Source: an uncultured Bulleidia sp. (lineage in GTDB: Bacteria; Bacillota_I; Bacilli_A; Erysipelotrichales; Erysipelotrichaceae). From it: DNA of 8,414 nt. The stretch lies in assembly GCA_934757945.1 (NCBI GenBank), contig CAKVLT010000085.1:1-8414 (forward strand), read 5' to 3'. How positions within the stretch are numbered: position 1 is the first letter of the stretch; the number at the start of each line of letters is the position of its first letter. The notes under the pieces are model-generated. The model made no database searches, had not been told where the DNA came from, and saw only the letters and a list, made by a program, of their open reading frames with translations. Positions 5,307 through 8,414 of this stretch are shown in pieces. Position numbers and translations under genes: made by a program.

Positions 5307-6671
5307 TCAGAATTGTTGCAGTGTCTTTTCCTGCTGAATCTTAGTTTCCACTGCTTTTTTGGTCATGAACCATAATGGGATCAATACCAGAACTGCTGAA
5401 GTCCACGCAGTCTGATCTGCCCATGTAATACCATCAAACTTAAAGATTGGCACAAAGAATATTGCCACAACACATCTTGCGACCATTTCCACCATACCTG
5501 CAGTCATGGCTCTTGTGGAATATCCAAGCCCCTGTACAGACATACGTGTAGTAATCAATACACCCAATACCGGATAAAAATACCCCATTCTTCTTAAGTA
5601 CAGTGCACTGGCATCCAATACAGCAGATTCACCTGCACTGACAAACAGCATACTCATGAGTCTTCCAAAGAATATCATGACAACACCTGCAAAAATACCA
5701 TAGGCAATACCTGTCATGATACCTTTCTTATAGCCTTCATGAATACGTTCCACATTACCCGCACCATAGTTTTGAGATAAGAAAGTAGATACTGCTGATC
5801 CTAGTGCATCAAACGGGCACATCATCAATGACTTGATTCTCATACCTGCTGTAAACCCTGATACATAGACAGTACCTAAGGCATTATTGGCACTCTGCAT
5901 CACCATGGATCCAATAGCTGTAATGGAAAACTGAAGTCCCATAGGAATTCCCATTCCCAATAGTCTTAAAGAAATCTCTTTATTCATCACTCTTTCTTCT
6001 TTACGAATATGCAATAGCGGCACCTTCTTCACAATCAGAATAAAGCATAAGATACCACTGACTGCCTGAGAAAAGGTTGTAGCAAATGCAGCACCTGCAC
6101 ATCCCATATGCAATACCAGAATACAGAAGAAATCCAGTCCGATATTTAATACAGAAGATAAAGCAAGAAAATAGAATGGTGTTTTAGAATCTCCGACTGC
6201 TCTTAAGATCGCGCTGAGATAGTTATACAATAAGGTAAACGGAATACCTCCGAAAATAATCACAAGATACGCATAGGCATTTGGAAACAGTTCTTCATTT
6301 ACCTGCAGAATATGCAGGATAGTCGGGCAGAAAATCACTACCAGTGCAGTGACCACCACAGCAAAAATGGCTGTCCATACAGCTCCTGCAAAAATATTTT
6401 TACGCATATCTTCCATGCGCTTAGCTCCAAAACATTGTGCCACAATAATGGCAAATCCCTGACAGACACCCATACAGAAACCAATGATTAAAAACTGTAC
6501 ACTGGAGGAAGCTCCTACAGACGCAAGTGCTTTAGAACCCAATGTTTGTCCTACAATTGCCGCATCCACGACATTATAAAACTGTTGAAACAAATTACCG
6601 AGTAATAAAGGGATACTGAAGCTGATAATCAGCTTTAAGGGATTCCCCTCCACCATACTTTTTGACGCCAT
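5307..6671 (-). CDS. MATE-family multidrug efflux transporter (YoeA-like)
   Basis: The 454-residue protein is normal length for MATE antiporters, which expel cationic drugs or metabolites using a sodium or proton gradient. The N-terminus reads MVEGNPLKLIISFSIPLLLG followed by NLFQQFYNVVDAAIVGQ, the family signature. Two related six-helix halves follow, separated by a basic loop (KKVPLLHIRKEERVMNKE) near residue 210. ILRAVGDSKTP and the matching VQGLGYSTRAM in the second half are typical conserved loops. The start at 6671 is chosen because GGGAGGA (6681-6687) lies nine bases upstream. An in-frame extension to 7064 would run antisense through the glucosidase gene and is not real. The gene is convergent with the ATPase, divergent from the glucosidase, and appears monocistronic. 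The substrate is unknown. Confidence 0.93.
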   Translation of the reverse strand: MASKSMVEGNPLKLIISFSIPLLLGNLFQQFYNVVDAAIVGQTLGSKALASVGASSSVQFLIIGFCMGVCQGFAIIVAQCFGAKRMEDMRKNIFAGAVWTAIFAVVVTALVVIFCPTILHILQVNEELFPNAYAYLVIIFGGIPFTLLYNYLSAILRAVGDSKTPFYFLALSSVLNIGLDFFCILVLHMGCAGAAFATTFSQAVSGILCFILIVKKVPLLHIRKEERVMNKEISLRLLGMGIPMGLQFSITAIGSMVMQSANNALGTVYVSGFTAGMRIKSLMMCPFDALGSAVSTFLSQNYGAGNVERIHEGYKKGIMTGIAYGIFAGVVMIFFGRLMSMLFVSAGESAVLDASALYLRRMGYFYPVLGVLITTRMSVQGLGYSTRAMTAGMVEMVARCVVAIFFVPIFKFDGITWADQTAWTSAVLVLIPLWFMTKKAVETKIQQEKTLQQF

Positions 6672-6680
6672 ATATACTGT

Positions 6681-6687
6681 TCCTCCC
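6681..6687 (-). promoter_or_regulatory. Start-deciding ribosome binding site of the MATE gene
   Basis: GGGAGGA on the minus strand, nine bases before the ATG at 6671, fixes the start well inside the longest open frame. Confidence 0.85.
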
Positions 6688-6702
6688 TTTTCACATTTTT
6701 TT

Positions 6703-6732
6703 ATTATATACCACACCCAAATAGTATATCCA
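6703..6732 (-). promoter_or_regulatory. Promoter of the MATE gene
   Basis: On the minus strand TGGATA (6727-6732) precedes a perfect TATAAT (6703-6708) with an 18-bp spacer. An overlapping TATATA (6705-6710) is preceded by TGG, an extended -10. The predicted leader to the ATG is about 25 bases and holds the GGGAGGA site. Confidence 0.6.
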
Positions 6733-6747
6733 TGGAACATTTTTCCA
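6733..6747. promoter_or_regulatory. Small dyad between divergent promoters
   Basis: TGGAA-CATTT-TTCCA sits between the -35 elements of the MATE and glucosidase promoters. It resembles a catabolite-repression (cre) site in its outer bases but lacks the central CG and is one base longer, so a CcpA role is doubtful. Another regulator could use it. Confidence 0.25.
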
Positions 6748-6762
6748 AGATTTTTCACCTTC

Positions 6763-6791
6763 ATGAAATTTATCTTTTCCTTTTGTATACT
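6763..6791 (+). promoter_or_regulatory. Promoter of the 6-phospho-beta-glucosidase gene
   Basis: ATGAAA (6763-6768) and TATACT (6786-6791) are separated by 17 bp, which places transcription start near 6798. Two interleaved inverted repeats overlap this region: CATGAAATT (6762-6770) with AATTTCATG (6801-6809), and TTTGTAT (6782-6788) with ATACAAA (6811-6817). One is centred on the -10 and the other near the start point, as expected for a repressor or substrate-responsive operator. Confidence 0.5.
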
Positions 6792-6816
6792 AATACCAGC
6801 AATTTCATGCATACAA

Positions 6817-6823
6817 AGGAGGA
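6817..6823 (+). promoter_or_regulatory. Start-deciding ribosome binding site of the glucosidase gene
   Basis: AGGAGGA with an A before it (6817-6823) lies nine bases before ATG 6832. This excludes the in-frame upstream ATG at 6763, whose 23-residue extension lies across the promoter. Confidence 0.88.
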
Positions 6824-6831
6824 TATACAAC

Positions 6832-8310
6832 ATGGGATTTCCTAAAGGTTTTTTATGGGGTGGGGCTACAGCAGCCAACCAGTACGAAGGTGGATACCTT
6901 TCCGGTGGTAAAGGCTTAGCTGTTGCGGACACTCTGACAGGTGGGGATGGCATCCATAACATTCCACGTAAATTTATCTGTGAATTAGCAGACGGCACAA
7001 GAAAAGAATTCGGAGGCAGAGATGAAATCCCTGCAGGTGCTAAAGCTATCGTAGATCCAGACACTTATTATCCAAGCCATGTAGCTACTGACTTCTATCA
7101 TCATTGGAAAGAAGACCTGGCTTTATTTGCTGAAATGGGATTCAATGTGTACCGTTTATCCATTAACTGGACAAGAATCTTCCCTAACGGTGATGATGAA
7201 ACACCTAACGAAGAAGGCTTAAAATTTTATGAAGACGTCTTTACAGAATGTAAGAGATTAGGCATGGAACCATTAGTTACCATGTATCACTTTGACTGTC
7301 CTTTGCATTTAGCTAATGAATATGACGGTTGGGTTTCCCGTCATACACTGGAAGCTTTCAAAAAATATGTAAAAACTATTCTGACACGTTATAAGGGACT
7401 GGTACATTACTGGTTAACTATCAACGAAATCAACATCAACACCAACTTTATGATGAATGGTGTACACGAACACATCACCAACAAACAGAATGCTGAACAG
7501 TGCAGATGGCACTTATTTGTAGGAAGCGCCTATGCAGTAAAAACCGCTCATGAAATCGACCCTGAAAACAAAGTAGGTCTCATGATTGCTCATGGTGCAT
7601 CTTACCCATATTCCTGCAACCCTGAAGATGTCTTTGCAGAACTTGAAAATGCTCATGACATGAAATGGTTCTATGGTGACGTACAGGTAAGAGGTTACTA
7701 CCCTGCATGGAAAGTGAAGTATCTTGAAAGAGAAGGCATCACTATACAGAAAGAAGCAGGTGAAGACGAATTATTAAAAGAAGGTACAGTAGACTTCTAC
7801 TCCTTCTCTTACTATAGCTCTCAGACAATTGCCGCTCATCCTGAAGAATTAGGTGTTTCTGAAGGTAACCAGTCCATGGGCGTTAAGAACCCATATCTCA
7901 CAGCAAGTGAATGGGGCTGGACTGTAGACCCTCTGGGATTACGTATTAACTTAAACCAGATCTGGGACAGATACCAGATTCCTATGATGATTGTAGAAAA
8001 CGGTTTAGGTGCTATTGATAAAGTAGAAGCAGATGGTACAGTCAACGATGATTACCGTATTGACTACATGCGTAAACACATTCAGGTTATGAAAGACGCT
8101 ATTGAGCTGGATGGTGTAGACTTAATGGGTTACACACCTTGGGGATGTATCGACCTTGTTTCTGCAGGTACAGGTGAAATGAGAAAGCGTTATGGTTTCA
8201 TCTATGTCAACATGGATGATGACGGTAACGGTGACTTATCCAGAAGCAGAAAGAAGTCTTTCTACTACATGCAGAAAGTTTACAAGTCCAACGGCGAAGA
8301 TTTAGACTAA
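6832..8310 (+). CDS. 6-phospho-beta-glucosidase, glycoside hydrolase family 1
   Basis: This 492-residue cytoplasmic enzyme should hydrolyse 6-phospho-beta-glucosides (such as cellobiose-6-P or aryl-glucosides) brought in by a PTS. The GH1 N-terminal signature FLWGGATAANQYEGG is at residues 7-21. The acid/base Glu199 is in TINEI and the nucleophile Glu389 in IVENG. Near the C-terminus, Ser444, Lys452 and Tyr454 in VSAGTGEMRKRYGFIY form the phosphate-binding pattern that separates 6-phospho-glycosidases from plain beta-glucosidases. Length is normal (about 460-490), and there is no signal peptide. It is closest in pattern to BglA/AscB-type enzymes; the exact substrate cannot be read. The gene stands alone, with its own promoter and terminator. 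No PTS permease or antiterminator is in the window, so sugar uptake must be encoded elsewhere. Confidence 0.95.
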   Translation: MGFPKGFLWGGATAANQYEGGYLSGGKGLAVADTLTGGDGIHNIPRKFICELADGTRKEFGGRDEIPAGAKAIVDPDTYYPSHVATDFYHHWKEDLALFAEMGFNVYRLSINWTRIFPNGDDETPNEEGLKFYEDVFTECKRLGMEPLVTMYHFDCPLHLANEYDGWVSRHTLEAFKKYVKTILTRYKGLVHYWLTINEININTNFMMNGVHEHITNKQNAEQCRWHLFVGSAYAVKTAHEIDPENKVGLMIAHGASYPYSCNPEDVFAELENAHDMKWFYGDVQVRGYYPAWKVKYLEREGITIQKEAGEDELLKEGTVDFYSFSYYSSQTIAAHPEELGVSEGNQSMGVKNPYLTASEWGWTVDPLGLRINLNQIWDRYQIPMMIVENGLGAIDKVEADGTVNDDYRIDYMRKHIQVMKDAIELDGVDLMGYTPWGCIDLVSAGTGEMRKRYGFIYVNMDDDGNGDLSRSRKKSFYYMQKVYKSNGEDLD

Positions 8311-8315
8311 ATATC

Positions 8316-8343
8316 AAAGAAGCTGAGATTTCAGCTTCTTTTT
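8316..8343 (+). terminator. Intrinsic terminator after the glucosidase gene
   Basis: A perfect stem of ten to eleven pairs, AAGAAGCTGA (8317-8326) with TCAGCTTCTT (8331-8340), loop GATT, is followed by a T run to 8343. It lies five bases after the stop codon. It also looks like the insertion target of the group II intron beginning three bases later. Confidence 0.92.
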
Positions 8344-8346
8344 ATA

Positions 8347-8414
8347 GTTTGCGCGCCATGGGCGCGCTCTAACGGGTGCAAGTCCCAAACACACCCAGAT
8401 AGTGGGAAGTGTAT
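8347..8414 (+). mobile_element. 5' end of a group IIC intron, cut by window edge
   Basis: From 8347 the sequence starts GTTTG, close to the group II 5' consensus GUGYG. Next is a GC-rich stem GCGCGCC/GGCGCGC (8351-8357 with 8361-8367) with loop ATG. Then come GGGTGCAAGTCCC (stem GGG/CCC at 8374-8376 and 8384-8386) and a CCCA/TGGG stem (8394-8397 with 8403-8406) leading into GAAGTGT. The order and spacing match the start of domain I of the Oceanobacillus iheyensis IIC intron as I recall it, including CATGGG at the same offset, GGGTG-N-AGTCCC and a GAAGT segment. Location directly behind a terminator hairpin is the hallmark of class C introns. The rest of the ribozyme and any intron-encoded reverse transcriptase lie beyond the window. 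The 5' boundary is inferred from that alignment. Confidence 0.75.

Noticed and set aside
6763..6831. Upstream start of the glucosidase giving 23 extra residues that look like a signal peptide
   Set aside because: The ATG overlaps the predicted -35, has no ribosome binding site, and GH1 6-phospho-glucosidases are cytoplasmic and begin at the FLWGG region. AAGGAGGA before ATG 6832 decides the start.
6672..7064. N-terminal extension of the MATE frame by 131 codons
   Set aside because: It runs antisense through the start of the glucosidase gene, lacks family homology, and a strong GGGAGGA marks ATG 6671 instead.
1..8414. CRISPR array, rRNA, riboswitch of a known class, or insertion sequence transposase
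   Set aside because: I saw no regularly spaced repeats of CRISPR size, no rRNA-like segments, no recognised riboswitch core and no DDE transposase motifs on either strand.

Overview
The window is AT-rich chromosomal DNA from a low-GC Bacillota, most likely a gut Firmicute. The reasons are strong AGGAGG-type ribosome binding sites, short intrinsic terminators after most genes, a YoeA-like MATE transporter and a 6-phospho-beta-glucosidase. The proteins suggest something like Erysipelotrichia, but that is inference and the sequence does not settle it.

Positions 1-1667 are the right end of an integrative element (prophage or integrative conjugative element). A small MerR/excisionase-type HTH protein is followed by a strong terminator, a leader full of short phased repeats, and a tyrosine recombinase. 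The element abuts the 3' end of a tRNA-Lys(CUU) gene on the minus strand (1668-1743), the classic attachment arrangement. Two sets of direct repeats, a 19-bp tandem at the xis stop and an 11-bp tandem after int, are candidate arm-type or excisionase sites.

Positions 1744-2075 have no gene longer than 34 codons. They hold the tRNA promoter, an unrecognised 33-residue minus-strand gene with a perfect Shine-Dalgarno, and a 13-bp stem with a T run that looks like a plus-strand terminator with no plus-strand gene in front of it.

Positions 2076-5272 carry an aldo/keto-reductase-like protein that has lost two of four catalytic residues, then an intrinsic terminator, then a CtpE/Exp7-type P-type cation ATPase. 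A perfect 34-bp palindrome separates the ATPase from a convergent MATE-family efflux gene (5307-6671, minus). A 160-bp divergent intergenic region with promoters in both directions leads to a GH1 6-phospho-beta-glucosidase (6832-8310) with its own terminator.

The last 68 bases (8347-8414) match the 5' end of a group IIC intron. It sits directly behind the glucosidase terminator, where this intron class characteristically inserts, and is cut by the window edge. Host genes right of the tRNA look like ordinary membrane transport and sugar metabolism. The items most worth a second look are the degenerate AKR protein, the small gene with its orphan terminator, the int leader and the intron.
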